Assembly (NCBI GenBank): GCA_003221035.1
Contig: QHUB01000008.1
Coordinates: 1-64,000 of the forward strand
Source of the DNA: Gemmatimonadota bacterium
Lineage (GTDB): Bacteria; Gemmatimonadota; Gemmatimonadetes; Gemmatimonadales; GWC2-71-9
Reading direction: 5' to 3'
Length of the DNA stretch: 64,000 nucleotides
A model generated the notes under the pieces. That model worked only from the letters and a program-made list of their open reading frames with translations. It made no database searches and had not been told where the DNA came from. A program made the translations under genes and the position numbers. Shown here piece after piece: positions 7,753-17,471 of the stretch. Positions within the stretch are counted from its first letter, which is position 1, and every line of letters starts with the position of its first letter.

Positions 7753-10700
7753 CTAGCCGGTGGAGAACCCCGGCGCCAGCATATCCGTGAAGCTCTTTGG
7801 TTGACGTACGCCCTGCGATCTCAGCCAGACGTCCGCCTGAGTTATCAGCTCCGCTCCTGCCGTGCCGCCAATCAGCTCGCCCTGACGCCGGCGCGCGGCC
7901 GTCGCAAAGGCCGTCATGTGCGCCGCCTCGAATTCAGCCACAGCCTTGCTCAATAGTTCAACGGCGTCTGCCTGGCCTCGGGCGACGCGCACGGCAGCGA
8001 GCACGAGATGGGCGAGAGGATCGGACCAGGGTCGTTCCTCGCGCGCGATTCGGCGCGCGTCGCGCTCGGCGCTCAGCAGTAGCGGTGCGGGATCGCGCGC
8101 TGTCGCTGTGGCAGCCAGCGCGCACCGGGCGCGAAGATGAAACGCTTCGAGCCGAATCACTTGAACACGAAGCACCATCGATCGTGCCAGCGCACGCCAC
8201 CGCGCGGTCACGCGCTGCAACGCGTCGAGCCCATGGCCGGCGTAGAGGTCGACTTGAACCTCCGCAAACAAGCCGAAGTAGCGCTGCAGATGAAACCCCG
8301 TAGCCGACCAGCTTGCCATCGCCTCACGGATCGCTTGCTGCGCACCGCTCACGTCTTCCTCCATCAGCCAGGCGACGATGGGCCGCCCCGCCGCGACATC
8401 GGCCGCCGCGTAGAGGTCGCCCCGCTCGCGGGCCTCGCGCAGCCGCACGGGCACCCGGCGCGCCAGTTCGGCGAAATCGCCGAGGTAATAGAGCGACGAG
8501 CTCGCAAACGTCTGTGCGGTATTGACCTCCCACACCAGCCCGGTGCTCTGCTCGCGAAACACGCGCTCGGCGCGCTCGCAGGCGTCGCGCGCTGCTGCGA
8601 ATTCGCCCATGTAGAAGCTCGTGATGCCGGCGGCGAACGACGCGTAAGCCAGCGCGTCGGGCTGGTCGATCGACTCGGCCACCGCGCGCGCTGCTGCTAC
8701 GAGCCTCATCGCCCGCGCGCGACTGCGGCCGCCCTCGGTAGAGACAAAGCCCGCCTCGGCGGCCAGGGCGCGTGCGACGCGAAACGGCTCCCCGGCGCGC
8801 AGCGCCAGCAGCAGGTGCAACGTCTGAAAGTCCGCGGCGCGAATGTTGTCAACGCGCGCGAGGCCGATAGCCACTGCCCAGCAGGCGTCGATACGGCTGA
8901 GCAACCCAGGGTCGATCTGCTCGGCGCGCCGCTCGGTGAAGCGGAGGCCGCGAATTCGCAACAACGCCCGTCGCAGAATCAACCGGACCAGCGCATGCTT
9001 GGGTGAGCGTGCCAACCGCAACCCGACGGCGCTCAGCACGGTTTTCACGACTGTCAGCCCGCGGTCGACGTGGCCCGAGCGCAGCAGCTGCTCGGCGGCG
9101 CGCCGTCGCAGCTCGCCGGCGTCGAGGTCCCGCACGTGCGCAGCGGCGGCAAGAAACGCCTCCGCCGCTTCGGCACCCCGGCCGGCGTTGGCGAGGGCCT
9201 CGCCCAATTTGATCTGCAGTTCCGACCTGACCCGGCCGGTATCGCGGGCAAGCTCGAGCGCGCGGCCGTAGAAAACAGCGGCCCGCTCGAACGCGAGCGC
9301 CCCCGCCGCTTTGTCGCCTGCCTGCAACGCGCACGTCGCCGCGTGCTGGCGCTGGCCGGCCGCGAGGTAATGCTCGTACAACGTTTCCGGATCGCCGGCG
9401 CGGTGGGCTTCCAGCGCTCGAATGAGGCGCAGGTGTATGTCCCGGATAGAGGCCGGGTCGATCCGGGCCGCCAGGGTCTCCCGGATGCGGTCGTGATAGA
9501 ACTCGACGCGTTCGACCGACGTCGACGCCCGCAGCAGATGTTCCGCCTGCAGCGCTGCGACGAGCGGGCGCTCGTCGCCTGTCATTCTAGCGACATCGCG
9601 GATTACGACCGCGTCGGTAGGGCCCGCGGCGACGGCGAGGGCCTCGAGAAAGTTCCGGGACCCGTCCGGCAGCTGTGCCACGCGCGCCTCCAACATCTCG
9701 CCCAGGCTGATCCCGCTGGGACCGGTGCGCTGCTCCTGACGAGCCAGCACCGCATACCGGACGAGTTCTTCTACGAGGAAAGGATTGCCGGCCGATTCCC
9801 GAACGATGGCGTCGACCGACTGACTGTCACTCTCGGCGTCGAGCAGCTGTCGCGCGAGACGTGCGGTTTCGGTGGGAGAGAGCGGGTCGACGCGAACGTG
9901 CTGCGCGCGCTTGGCATTCAGCAACGTGGTGAGGAACGGATGGGAAGAGATCTCCTCACTCCGGAAGCAGGCCACCAGGAGAATCGGCGGCGGGTTGGGA
10001 GGCGCGAGCAGATACTCGAGCAGCAGGATGCTGTCGGCGTCGCCCCACTGCAGGTCATCGACGTGCAGTAGGACCGGCCGCACCGCGGAGATGCGCCGGA
10101 ACAACTCACGCAGCGCCGCGAAGGCCCTGCGCCGCATCTGTACGGGATCCTGGATTCTCTCGCTCGGCCATTGCAATTGCGAGATCTTGTCTACGCGGCC
10201 GAGTACGGGAAACAGCTCGACAACGAACAGCGCGTCGTCGGGAAGCATGCGCGTCAATTCCGCGTCCGGAAGGCTCCGGAGGAACTGGGTGAGACTGTCG
10301 ACAATGCCGTCCACCCCCTTGTAGGGCATCGATTCGCGCGCGTAGCAGCGCCCCCGCAGCACGATCGGGTCTGCGTCGCCGGTGAGCCGTCGGAGAAAAC
10401 GATCTACCAGCGCGCTCTTCCCAATCCCGGAAGGCCCGTGCACGTAGACGGCCACCGCCTGCCCGTCGCGGGCCGCGGCGAACGCGTGATCGAGCTCGGC
10501 CATCTGCCGTTCTCGTCCGATCAACGGCGCATCGACGGATGGCGTGGCAAGACGCAGCGCGGGGGCGCGCTGCCGCGCCGCCCCCAGCCGTCGGAGCACG
10601 GCGTCGCCGTTGGGGCGGCGAGCCGGATCGCGCTCCAATAGCTGCATGCAGAGCTCGACCAGGTCCGCCGGCATTTCGGAGTCTCGCGTCTGCGGGCGCG

Positions 10701-11385
10701 AGGGCTCGAGGTTCCGCTTCTCCGAAAGGACCTTCAAAGGCCGACCGATGAACGGCGGTTCACCGGTGAGCGCTTCATACAGCATGCACCCCACGGAGTA
10801 CCAGTCACTGGCGGGAGTCGCCTGCTGCTCGGCCTGTTCGGGCGACATGTACTCGGGGGTGCCCCAGATGCCTTCCTCGACGGTATGCACTGGGCTGTCG
10901 CGCAGGACCACATCGGCGGAAATGCCGAAATCGAGAATTACGACGCGGCCTTCCGGAGTCACACGCACGTTGGAGGGTTTGAGGTCCCGGTGCAGCTTTC
11001 CCGCGCGATGGATGGCGGTCAACCCCTGGGCAAGCTGAATCAGCGCCGCCCGGAGGCGTGTTGCATCCACTTCAGTGGAGCGCACGAATTCCAGAAACCC
11101 GCCGCCGTCGACCAGTTCCATGGTGAAGAACCAGTGGTCGCCTTCACCGACGAGCTCATACAGGGTCACCAGATTCGGGTGAGCGATGTCGGCGAGAGTG
11201 CGGAATTCTTTCTTCAAACGATAGATCGCGTTGGCATCCGTCCATCGGAGCGTCTTGAGCGCGACCACCTCGTCGCGAACATGATCGCGGGCGGCGTAAA
11301 CCACGCCCATGCCGCCGGAGCCCAGTCGCCTGAGGATCTGAAACCGCTCGGTTCCGCGAAACTCGTCGCCAGCGAACGACATCAC
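7753..11385 (-). CDS. Ser/Thr protein kinase fused to AAA-type ATPase and TPR-like helical region
   Basis: GSGGMGVVYAARD, HRDLKPSNV, DFGISADV, GTPEYMSPEQ; second P-loop VHGPSGIGKSALVDRF; 1210 aa. Confidence 0.92.
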   Translation of the reverse strand: MMSFAGDEFRGTERFQILRRLGSGGMGVVYAARDHVRDEVVALKTLRWTDANAIYRLKKEFRTLADIAHPNLVTLYELVGEGDHWFFTMELVDGGGFLEFVRSTEVDATRLRAALIQLAQGLTAIHRAGKLHRDLKPSNVRVTPEGRVVILDFGISADVVLRDSPVHTVEEGIWGTPEYMSPEQAEQQATPASDWYSVGCMLYEALTGEPPFIGRPLKVLSEKRNLEPSRPQTRDSEMPADLVELCMQLLERDPARRPNGDAVLRRLGAARQRAPALRLATPSVDAPLIGRERQMAELDHAFAAARDGQAVAVYVHGPSGIGKSALVDRFLRRLTGDADPIVLRGRCYARESMPYKGVDGIVDSLTQFLRSLPDAELTRMLPDDALFVVELFPVLGRVDKISQLQWPSERIQDPVQMRRRAFAALRELFRRISAVRPVLLHVDDLQWGDADSILLLEYLLAPPNPPPILLVACFRSEEISSHPFLTTLLNAKRAQHVRVDPLSPTETARLARQLLDAESDSQSVDAIVRESAGNPFLVEELVRYAVLARQEQRTGPSGISLGEMLEARVAQLPDGSRNFLEALAVAAGPTDAVVIRDVARMTGDERPLVAALQAEHLLRASTSVERVEFYHDRIRETLAARIDPASIRDIHLRLIRALEAHRAGDPETLYEHYLAAGQRQHAATCALQAGDKAAGALAFERAAVFYGRALELARDTGRVRSELQIKLGEALANAGRGAEAAEAFLAAAAHVRDLDAGELRRRAAEQLLRSGHVDRGLTVVKTVLSAVGLRLARSPKHALVRLILRRALLRIRGLRFTERRAEQIDPGLLSRIDACWAVAIGLARVDNIRAADFQTLHLLLALRAGEPFRVARALAAEAGFVSTEGGRSRARAMRLVAAARAVAESIDQPDALAYASFAAGITSFYMGEFAAARDACERAERVFREQSTGLVWEVNTAQTFASSSLYYLGDFAELARRVPVRLREARERGDLYAAADVAAGRPIVAWLMEEDVSGAQQAIREAMASWSATGFHLQRYFGLFAEVQVDLYAGHGLDALQRVTARWRALARSMVLRVQVIRLEAFHLRARCALAATATARDPAPLLLSAERDARRIAREERPWSDPLAHLVLAAVRVARGQADAVELLSKAVAEFEAAHMTAFATAARRRQGELIGGTAGAELITQADVWLRSQGVRQPKSFTDMLAPGFSTG

Positions 11386-11534
11386 CCCTCGATTCGCGCC
11401 CGATGCGTAGCATCAGCGCACCGCAGCGTAGACGCACGGCGCAATGCTCCAACCTGCGGGTCGATGTGCGAGCGGTCAATCCAACGGACCTGCGAAGAAG
11501 GATTTGTGACCGGGGGACCGACTGTGGAGAGGTG

Positions 11535-13547
11535 TTAGACGGCGAAAGGATAGGTGTCCGGCATCCCCTGACGCGCCGCGACCCCGAGGGGCTCGACGGC
11601 ATGCGTCGCGTCGAACCAAATCCACTCGTCGAACTGCCGTGGCAGGACGGCGTGAAAATAATGGCTCTGAAGCTCCGTTTCAGGCCGGTAGATCACGCCG
11701 ATGGCACGCTCGAGTCGTTCCGCGCTCAGCTCGCGCCGCAGTTGCGAGTCGGCGCCACGGAGCAACAGTAGAAATGACGCGACTCCGCTCTCGTGACAGA
11801 GGCGCTCATAGCTGCGCTGATGCGACGGCACCACGCGCTTGATCTCCATCGGGGCATCCCAGTCCGAGGCTGCAGCGACGGTGCCATGATCGGTGCCGAA
11901 ACCCACCAGGTAGCCGTCATCGCCATACCGGGACCGCACCAGCTGACCGATGTTGTACTCGCCGCGCGCCGACATTTCCGTCCACGCCGCATCGCCGAGG
12001 TGCGAGTTGTGCGCCCAGACGACCGCCCGCGCGTCGGCTCCGCGGTGTCGCAACACGGCCTCCAGCGTATCAAACATGTGCTGGTCCCGCAGATTCCATG
12101 ACTGCGCCGAGCCGTAATACATCGCACGATAGTACGCTTCCGCGTGTGCCACCAATCCCGCGTTGCGTTCGGCGTCGAAGAAGCGCTCGGGATCGTGCTC
12201 GGCGAGACGGGCGCGCTCGCGGACCATGTCGGTGAGCATGGCCACGACGTCGCGTTCGCACGCGCGGTAGCGCCCGGATAACACCGCCGCGCCGTACGCC
12301 GCCGGATCCTGCTGCCAGGGTTCGAGACAGCCGTAGCGATGCCGCGCGACGCGCGCAGTCTCTGGATCCACGTCATCGAGATATCGGACCACCGCCGCGA
12401 TGGAGCGGTGGAGACTGTAGAGATCCAGCCCAACGATTGCCACGCGAGCGTCCGGCTCGCAGTCGTCATTGTGCGCCTTGAGCCAGTCCACAAACTCCGT
12501 CATCTGATGATTGGCCCACATCCACGTCGGGAAGCGGTCGAACGCCTGCTCGGGATGCGGTTGCACACTGGTGCCCCGGACGTAGCTGTCGAGGCGCTGC
12601 GCTTCCGGCCAATCAGCCTCGAGGGCGACGACGGTGAATCCCTTTCGCTCGATGAGCTCGCGCGTGATTCGCGCCCGCATCGTATAGAACTCAGCCGTTC
12701 CGTGGGACGCCTCGCCCAGACACACGACGCGAGCCTCGCCGATGCGCTCGAGGAACGGCTCGAGGGAGAGATTCTCGATCGTGTCGAACGACTCAGCATG
12801 GCGGGCGATACGCGCCGGCAGCGTGGCGGGGGCGGCGGGGGCGGCGGGGGCGCGGGGGCGCGCCGGCGCCATTTCGTCTGCCGACCATCCGGCGGTACCG
12901 ATCAGCGGGACAAACGCCACGGCGCCGAGGTTCTCCTCGGCCCACGTATTCTCACCGGTGCGGCGGATACGCAGCAGGTTCTGCGCGCGCGGGGTCTCGC
13001 CGACCGGAATCACGAGCCGACCGCCGATCGCCATCTGTTGCTTGAGGGCTTCCGGGACGACCGGCCCGCCCGCGGCGACCATGATACAGTCGAATGGCGC
13101 ATGCTGCGGAGATCCCAGGGTTCCGTCTCCATGCCGGATGTGCACGTTGGTGTAGCCCAACCGGCTGCAGCGCTCCGTGGCTGCATGGGCCAGGCTGGCG
13201 TGGCGTTCGATCCCGTAGACCTGCGCCGCAATGCGGCTCGCAACGGCGGCGGCGTATCCGGATCCGGTTCCCACATCGAGGATGTTGTCGGTCGATTCGA
13301 TCTCGAGTGCCTCGAGCATGAGCGCGACGATATACGGCTGCGAGATCGTCTGCTCCTCATCGATCGGCAGCGGGGTATCCTCGTAAGCGAATTCCACCAA
13401 CTCGTGCGGGACGAACGCTTCGCGCGGCACCTCGGCCATCGCGCGCAGGATCTCCGGGTCGCGGATATCCCGGGCCGCCAGTTGCCGTTCGATCATCTGG
13501 TGTTGGGCGGAACTGCTCGAAACAGCCATATTGCGGTCATACCCCAC
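11535..13547 (-). CDS. protein-L-isoaspartate O-methyltransferase / erythromycin esterase-like fusion
   Basis: N-terminal PCMT motifs (EEQTISQPYIVALMLEAL, ILDVGTGSGYAAAV); Pro/Ala linker; C-terminal EreA-like CLGEASHGTAEFYTMRARITRELIERKGFTVVALEADWP. Confidence 0.9.
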   Translation of the reverse strand: MGYDRNMAVSSSSAQHQMIERQLAARDIRDPEILRAMAEVPREAFVPHELVEFAYEDTPLPIDEEQTISQPYIVALMLEALEIESTDNILDVGTGSGYAAAVASRIAAQVYGIERHASLAHAATERCSRLGYTNVHIRHGDGTLGSPQHAPFDCIMVAAGGPVVPEALKQQMAIGGRLVIPVGETPRAQNLLRIRRTGENTWAEENLGAVAFVPLIGTAGWSADEMAPARPRAPAAPAAPATLPARIARHAESFDTIENLSLEPFLERIGEARVVCLGEASHGTAEFYTMRARITRELIERKGFTVVALEADWPEAQRLDSYVRGTSVQPHPEQAFDRFPTWMWANHQMTEFVDWLKAHNDDCEPDARVAIVGLDLYSLHRSIAAVVRYLDDVDPETARVARHRYGCLEPWQQDPAAYGAAVLSGRYRACERDVVAMLTDMVRERARLAEHDPERFFDAERNAGLVAHAEAYYRAMYYGSAQSWNLRDQHMFDTLEAVLRHRGADARAVVWAHNSHLGDAAWTEMSARGEYNIGQLVRSRYGDDGYLVGFGTDHGTVAAASDWDAPMEIKRVVPSHQRSYERLCHESGVASFLLLLRGADSQLRRELSAERLERAIGVIYRPETELQSHYFHAVLPRQFDEWIWFDATHAVEPLGVAARQGMPDTYPFAV

Positions 13548-13571
13548 GGTAACGCGCGGAGGGGGATGGGG

Positions 13572-13668
13572 GATTAACTCTTAGGTTTCCGGACTGGCTT
13601 CAATGCTCGGCGGCCGCGTTAGTGATCATTCCCGCACGGCGCCGCAGCTTCCGCGCGTCTCGTTAGGG
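13572..13668 (+). repeat. attC-like site J (outlying)
   Basis: ...gctcggcggccgcg...cacggcgccgcagcttccgcgcgtctcGTTAGGG; R' at 13662-13668; R'' weak. Confidence 0.55.
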
Positions 13669-13675
13669 AGCAACC

Positions 13676-13939
13676 ATGATAGACGACGACATCCCAATCT
13701 CACATGCCGACCTTCGCGATCTGTTCGAGCGGCTCGATCGCGCAAGCATGTCCGGTTACCAATGCCGTCACACGTTTGCCGTGACGAGGGAGTTTCTCAG
13801 CCAGCGAGAGCTTGCCGTTGAGCCGATCCTCGAATGGCTGGGGGAGAACGGCGCGGGCTGCGATTGTGAGGTCATCTTCAATACCGCGCCCGAGTGGGAA
13901 GAGATCGTCGGGTATGTGCCACCGGACGACACAGAGTAG
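13676..13939 (+). CDS. hypothetical small acidic protein (cassette-like ORF)
   Basis: 87-aa ORF, ATG 7 nt after GTTAGGG core. Confidence 0.6.
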   Translation: MIDDDIPISHADLRDLFERLDRASMSGYQCRHTFAVTREFLSQRELAVEPILEWLGENGAGCDCEVIFNTAPEWEEIVGYVPPDDTE

Positions 13940-13944
13940 GTTGT

Positions 13945-14020
13945 TCGCTACGGCATGTAGCCGGCGGCCGCGCTCAATAGATCCAATGACTGCAGGGCTG
14001 TCCGTGCGCTAGCATTAGGC
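13945..14020 (+). repeat. degenerate attC-like site K
   Basis: gtagccggcggccgcgctcaatagatcc...gtgcgctagcATTAGGC. Confidence 0.35.
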
Positions 14021-14042
14021 ACCACGCGTAAAGAGGAGGGAT

Positions 14043-14348
14043 ATGCGAATCACAATTCCCGTTCTCGTCTCGGCTCTCGTTTCGGCGGCAGCGACGGTGA
14101 GTGCTCAAGCGCATCCGCTCAGCCATCTTTCGTTCCCAAGCAAGCCGCTGCTCACGATCCGGACTTACGCGTTCGGGCCGAGCACAGCACCGACTTGGGG
14201 TGCGTCGAGGTCCAGCAGTACTTGTCCCATGCCCGTCTATCGCATGCGCGGCCCAGTCACAGATCCCATGGCGGTTGGTACTGGCGGGACTCCAGAGTCG
14301 ATGCCGGTCGCCAGGAGCGGGTGCTGGAATCCGCTCTTCCCCGAGTAA
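14043..14348 (+). CDS. hypothetical secreted protein
   Basis: signal-like MRITIPVLVSALVSAAATVSAQA; gaggag 5' of start. Confidence 0.5.
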   Translation: MRITIPVLVSALVSAAATVSAQAHPLSHLSFPSKPLLTIRTYAFGPSTAPTWGASRSSSTCPMPVYRMRGPVTDPMAVGTGGTPESMPVARSGCWNPLFPE

Positions 14349-14393
14349 TAGGGTGGCGCCGCCGCAGCCGGTTCATCAATCCTGGGAGGGCGG

Positions 14394-14828
14394 ATGCTCC
14401 GTCTAGTTATCGCGGCGAGCGCTTGCCTTTCTCTGCTGCTCCCGCCATCCCGGTGGTCGTCCCAAGCCGCTTCACTCATCGAGCACGATTCGACAGTCGC
14501 GCGACCCGAACCGGGGCCGCACGAGGGCGGTGGCCAGAGTACCGCGTACTCGTTCTTTGCCCACGCCCCGAAGCTTGGGCTCGTCTTTCGCAAACGGGCG
14601 CTGCATCCCGGGGCGGCGATCGGATACCACCGACAGGACGAGGACGAGATCTATTACGTCTTGAGCGGCACCGGCGTACTGACGTTGAACGGTGTCGAGT
14701 CGGTCGTGGGGCCTGGGACGGCGATTCTGACTCGGACGGGGAGCTCTCACGGCTTGCGGCAACGGGGCTCGGAGGACCTGGTCATCATTGTCGCTTATCA
14801 GCAGCCAAACAATGTTCGCGCGCCGTAA
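14394..14828 (+). CDS. secreted cupin-domain protein
   Basis: [49 protein letters not shown]. Confidence 0.82.
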   Translation: MLRLVIAASACLSLLLPPSRWSSQAASLIEHDSTVARPEPGPHEGGGQSTAYSFFAHAPKLGLVFRKRALHPGAAIGYHRQDEDEIYYVLSGTGVLTLNGVESVVGPGTAILTRTGSSHGLRQRGSEDLVIIVAYQQPNNVRAP

Positions 14829-14830
14829 GA

Positions 14831-15385
14831 TTAGGCGGCTCCCAACCTTGATGATTTGCGCGGCCAATACAGCGCGATCAAGAGCCCAACGGGCACCACA
14901 AACCCAATCAATTGAAGGAAGATGGACATCCAGGGAAACAGCAGCCGCGCGGCCACAAAGCAGACGAGCGACAGGGCGACCGCGAGCCGCGCGGCCTGGT
15001 TTTTCTGGCGCAGGATCGCGACACCGGCGCCGACGAGGAGCAGACTCGCGGCGACGCCGAGCACGATCGCGAGCAGGTACGCGCCGGCGTGCTGGGACGC
15101 GGCGCCCCATTCGTTCATGGCGCCCAGGATGCCAAGTGCGCCGAGCAACACGGTGAGGATGGCAGCGAGCTTCATAATGACCTCGACTGTTCGAGTAGTT
15201 TCTGCGCGCAGCGCCGGTGCGCTCCGCACGATATCCCAGAAGACGCGCACCCAGAATCCGAGGGTTCGCACGTCGCCGTCTCGGCACTGATCGCGAAAGA
15301 CCAGCACCATTTCTCGTTCATATGCGGCGCGAAAAGCCGGCGGGTACACGCGCAGCAGCAGGCGGTAGATGCGCTCGGCGCTCAT
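14831..15385 (-). CDS. hypothetical membrane protein, permease-prefix-like N-terminus
   Basis: MSAERIYRLLLRVYPPAFRAAYEREMVLVFRDQCRD followed by several TM helices; start overlaps padR stop. Confidence 0.7.
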   Translation of the reverse strand: MSAERIYRLLLRVYPPAFRAAYEREMVLVFRDQCRDGDVRTLGFWVRVFWDIVRSAPALRAETTRTVEVIMKLAAILTVLLGALGILGAMNEWGAASQHAGAYLLAIVLGVAASLLLVGAGVAILRQKNQAARLAVALSLVCFVAARLLFPWMSIFLQLIGFVVPVGLLIALYWPRKSSRLGAA

Positions 15386-15756
15386 GCGGGCCTCGCGCCG
15401 ATCAGTTTCTTGCGCCGCGCCGTGCGGACGATCGCGTCGAGCCGTCGTGCCTCGGCGCGTGCAACGGCCAGGCCCAGTGGGGTCAGCCGATAGTAGCGGC
15501 GCCGCTCGTCGGCCCGCTCAGGGTCTGCCCGTTCGCCGGATTCGTCGACGAGCCTCGCCTCCAGCAGCCGTTTCAGCGCCCCATACAGCGTTCCGGGCCC
15601 GAGGCGCACAGCGCCCTCGGACCGCTGCGCCACGTCCTGCATGATGGCGTATCCGTGCAGATCGCCGTCCGCCAGGGCGAGCAGGATGTGGAACGTGGCG
15701 GGTGGCACGGGCAGGAACGACTCGGGGGTGGGCTGTTTTTGCGGACTACGGGACAC
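15382..15756 (-). CDS. PadR-family transcriptional regulator
   Basis: FHILLALADGDLHGYAIMQDV...LGPGTLYGALKRLLEARLVDE...RRRYYRLTPLG; GTG start at 15756 inferred. Confidence 0.88.
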   Translation of the reverse strand: MSRSPQKQPTPESFLPVPPATFHILLALADGDLHGYAIMQDVAQRSEGAVRLGPGTLYGALKRLLEARLVDESGERADPERADERRRYYRLTPLGLAVARAEARRLDAIVRTARRKKLIGARPA

Positions 15757-15769
15757 GGTCGCCTCGCGA

Positions 15770-15788
15770 TATATCGCTGAACGATATA
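15770..15788. promoter_or_regulatory. probable PadR operator
   Basis: TATATCG-ctgaa-CGATATA, perfect 7-bp inverted arms immediately upstream of padR. Confidence 0.6.
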
Positions 15789-15894
15789 GTACACCCGGAA
15801 CCGGTAGGTGTGCAAGCCCCCAAAGGGGGGCGTCCACCGACGCATCCAGTGGACACGTGGATATCCGGTGTGCTAGGCTTTCGTTTGTGAAGCC

Positions 15895-16929
15895 ATGACA
15901 CTCCGACAAGTGGTCTGGTTTATTGCCGCGCATATCGCGCTCGTCGCGTTAGCGATCTGGTTCAACCTCGCGGTATTGTGCCAGGGTGACGCCAAGTTCA
16001 GCGGTGGCTGCGGCGGTTTCGGCCTGTACATTCCTCTGTGGGAAGTCTTTCTCGCGCCCCTGGCACTTGCCGCTATCCTGCTCGAGCGGTGGGGCAGGGC
16101 TCAACCGCCGCCGACCCTACGCCTTCTGGTCTACCTCGGCGCGACGGTATTCGTTGCGGAGGTCGGGTTCCTGCTGATTGACAAGTTCCCGGTTTTGCTG
16201 GCGCTGGAGGCCGTGATCATCGCCCTTGAGGCGGTCCTGCGTTGGAGAACTATACGCCTCTTCCTTCTGGTTGGGCTCCTCGCACCATGCAAGCAGGCGG
16301 TGGGTCAATCACCTGCATGTCCTCCCTTCGACACAACCGCCGCCTGGGCACGGACGAGCCGGACCTGGTCCAATGAATCGGGCTTGCACTGGAGCAACGA
16401 TTCTCTCCGCCGCGTCTTGATCAGCCTCGGCGAGCGGGATCAGGCGCCCCGAGCGGAGTTCGGCGCCCATGTCACCGATACACTCTATGTCCGACAACTC
16501 AGGAGCCTGGACTCGACCTTGGCCGCCGAGATGGTCCTCATCCTCGACCGCTTTGGCCTGCCCACGAGGTCCATGGTTGGCCCGGCAGGATCGGATGCGG
16601 CAATGCTGATCATCCAGCACAGCTGGCCATTGCAGGAGCGGGCGCTGGCGTCCGCCAAGGCCATCCCTGCCGGCCAAATCTCGCCTGAAAAACTGGCGAT
16701 GCTCGAAGACCGCGTGCTGGTGCATCAGGGCCAGCCGCAACGTTTCGGCACGCAGTTCAATGCAGGGCCCGGCGGCGTCTTTCGGTTCGCCCCCGTGTCC
16801 GATACCACGGGTCTCGACGCACGGCGGTCCGCGGCGGGAATGCCGCCGATGCGTCAGTACGTCTGTTTGCTCGAAGAGGCGGGCATGCGCGTGGACCGAG
16901 CGTCGTTGCCGGGGGCATTCCGGCCATGA
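15895..16929 (+). CDS. membrane-anchored protein with DUF6624-like C-terminus
   Basis: four hydrophobic N-terminal segments then LRSLDSTLAAEMVLILDRFGLPTRSMVG...LAMLEDRVLVHQGQPQRFGTQF. Confidence 0.65.
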   Translation: MTLRQVVWFIAAHIALVALAIWFNLAVLCQGDAKFSGGCGGFGLYIPLWEVFLAPLALAAILLERWGRAQPPPTLRLLVYLGATVFVAEVGFLLIDKFPVLLALEAVIIALEAVLRWRTIRLFLLVGLLAPCKQAVGQSPACPPFDTTAAWARTSRTWSNESGLHWSNDSLRRVLISLGERDQAPRAEFGAHVTDTLYVRQLRSLDSTLAAEMVLILDRFGLPTRSMVGPAGSDAAMLIIQHSWPLQERALASAKAIPAGQISPEKLAMLEDRVLVHQGQPQRFGTQFNAGPGGVFRFAPVSDTTGLDARRSAAGMPPMRQYVCLLEEAGMRVDRASLPGAFRP

Positions 16930-16931
16930 GC

Positions 16932-16975
16932 GGCCTGACGCGCGCGTAGATTGTGGCATGACTTCTTCCCAGATG
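16932..16975 (+). repeat. attC-like remnant L
   Basis: ggcctgacgcgcgcgtagattgtggcatgacttcttcccag closely matches site A ggcggcgcgcgtagattgtggaatgactctttcttcag. Confidence 0.55.
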
Positions 16976-16994
16976 TGAAAGCGAGCACCAGGAC

Positions 16995-17249
16995 ATGGGT
17001 TTCATTCCTGAGTGGGCAATCGGTGGCGCGGTCCTCATATTCGCGGTTGCAGTCGCGCAGATCGTCGTGGTGAAGTTGCGAGCCTCGGTGCGAAAGCTGC
17101 CGGCCTCGGATGAGGAGATTGGTGAGTTGCGCCAGGCCTTGGATGCGATGCAAAACCGCTTGGGAGAGGTAGAGGAGCGGCTCGATTTCGCTGAACGGCT
17201 CCTGGCCCAGTCTCGTGGAGCCGACCGGTTAGGCCCGCCACCACGGTAA
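16995..17249 (+). CDS. small single-TM coiled-coil protein
   Basis: N-terminal TM helix then LRQALDAMQNRLGEVEERLDFAERLL. Confidence 0.7.
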   Translation: MGFIPEWAIGGAVLIFAVAVAQIVVVKLRASVRKLPASDEEIGELRQALDAMQNRLGEVEERLDFAERLLAQSRGADRLGPPPR

Positions 17250-17316
17250 ACGACGAATGCTGCTCGCACATCCTGACCTGCAAAAACACCGCGCGCTGCG
17301 TATCTTTGAAGTCCTT

Positions 17317-17388
<72 letters not shown>

Positions 17389-17400
17389 CTGCGAAAACTC

Positions 17401-17435
17401 AAAGGGAATCAACCGATGTGGTTGGTCCCCTTTTT
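17401..17435 (+). terminator. Rho-independent terminator downstream of tRNA-Gly
   Basis: aaagggaatcaacc-gatgt-ggttggtcccctttTT hairpin with T tract. Confidence 0.65.
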
Positions 17436-17471
17436 GCTTTTTCGTATTGTGAACCCGACCGCAAAGGCTAT

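Noticed and set aside
11535-12850. Erythromycin esterase domain as an antibiotic-resistance gene cassette
   Set aside because: On the opposite strand from the cassettes, no flanking attC-like sites, and fused to PCMT.
12825-12865. ggcgggggcggcgggggcggcgggggc as a regulatory or G-quadruplex element
   Set aside because: Codes for the Pro/Ala linker between PCMT and EreA domains; simple codon repetition is enough to explain it.
17228-17234. Exact GTTAGGC at the end of the coiled-coil ORF
   Set aside because: 7-bp match only, inside coding sequence, with no L-box or palindromic arm; likely chance.
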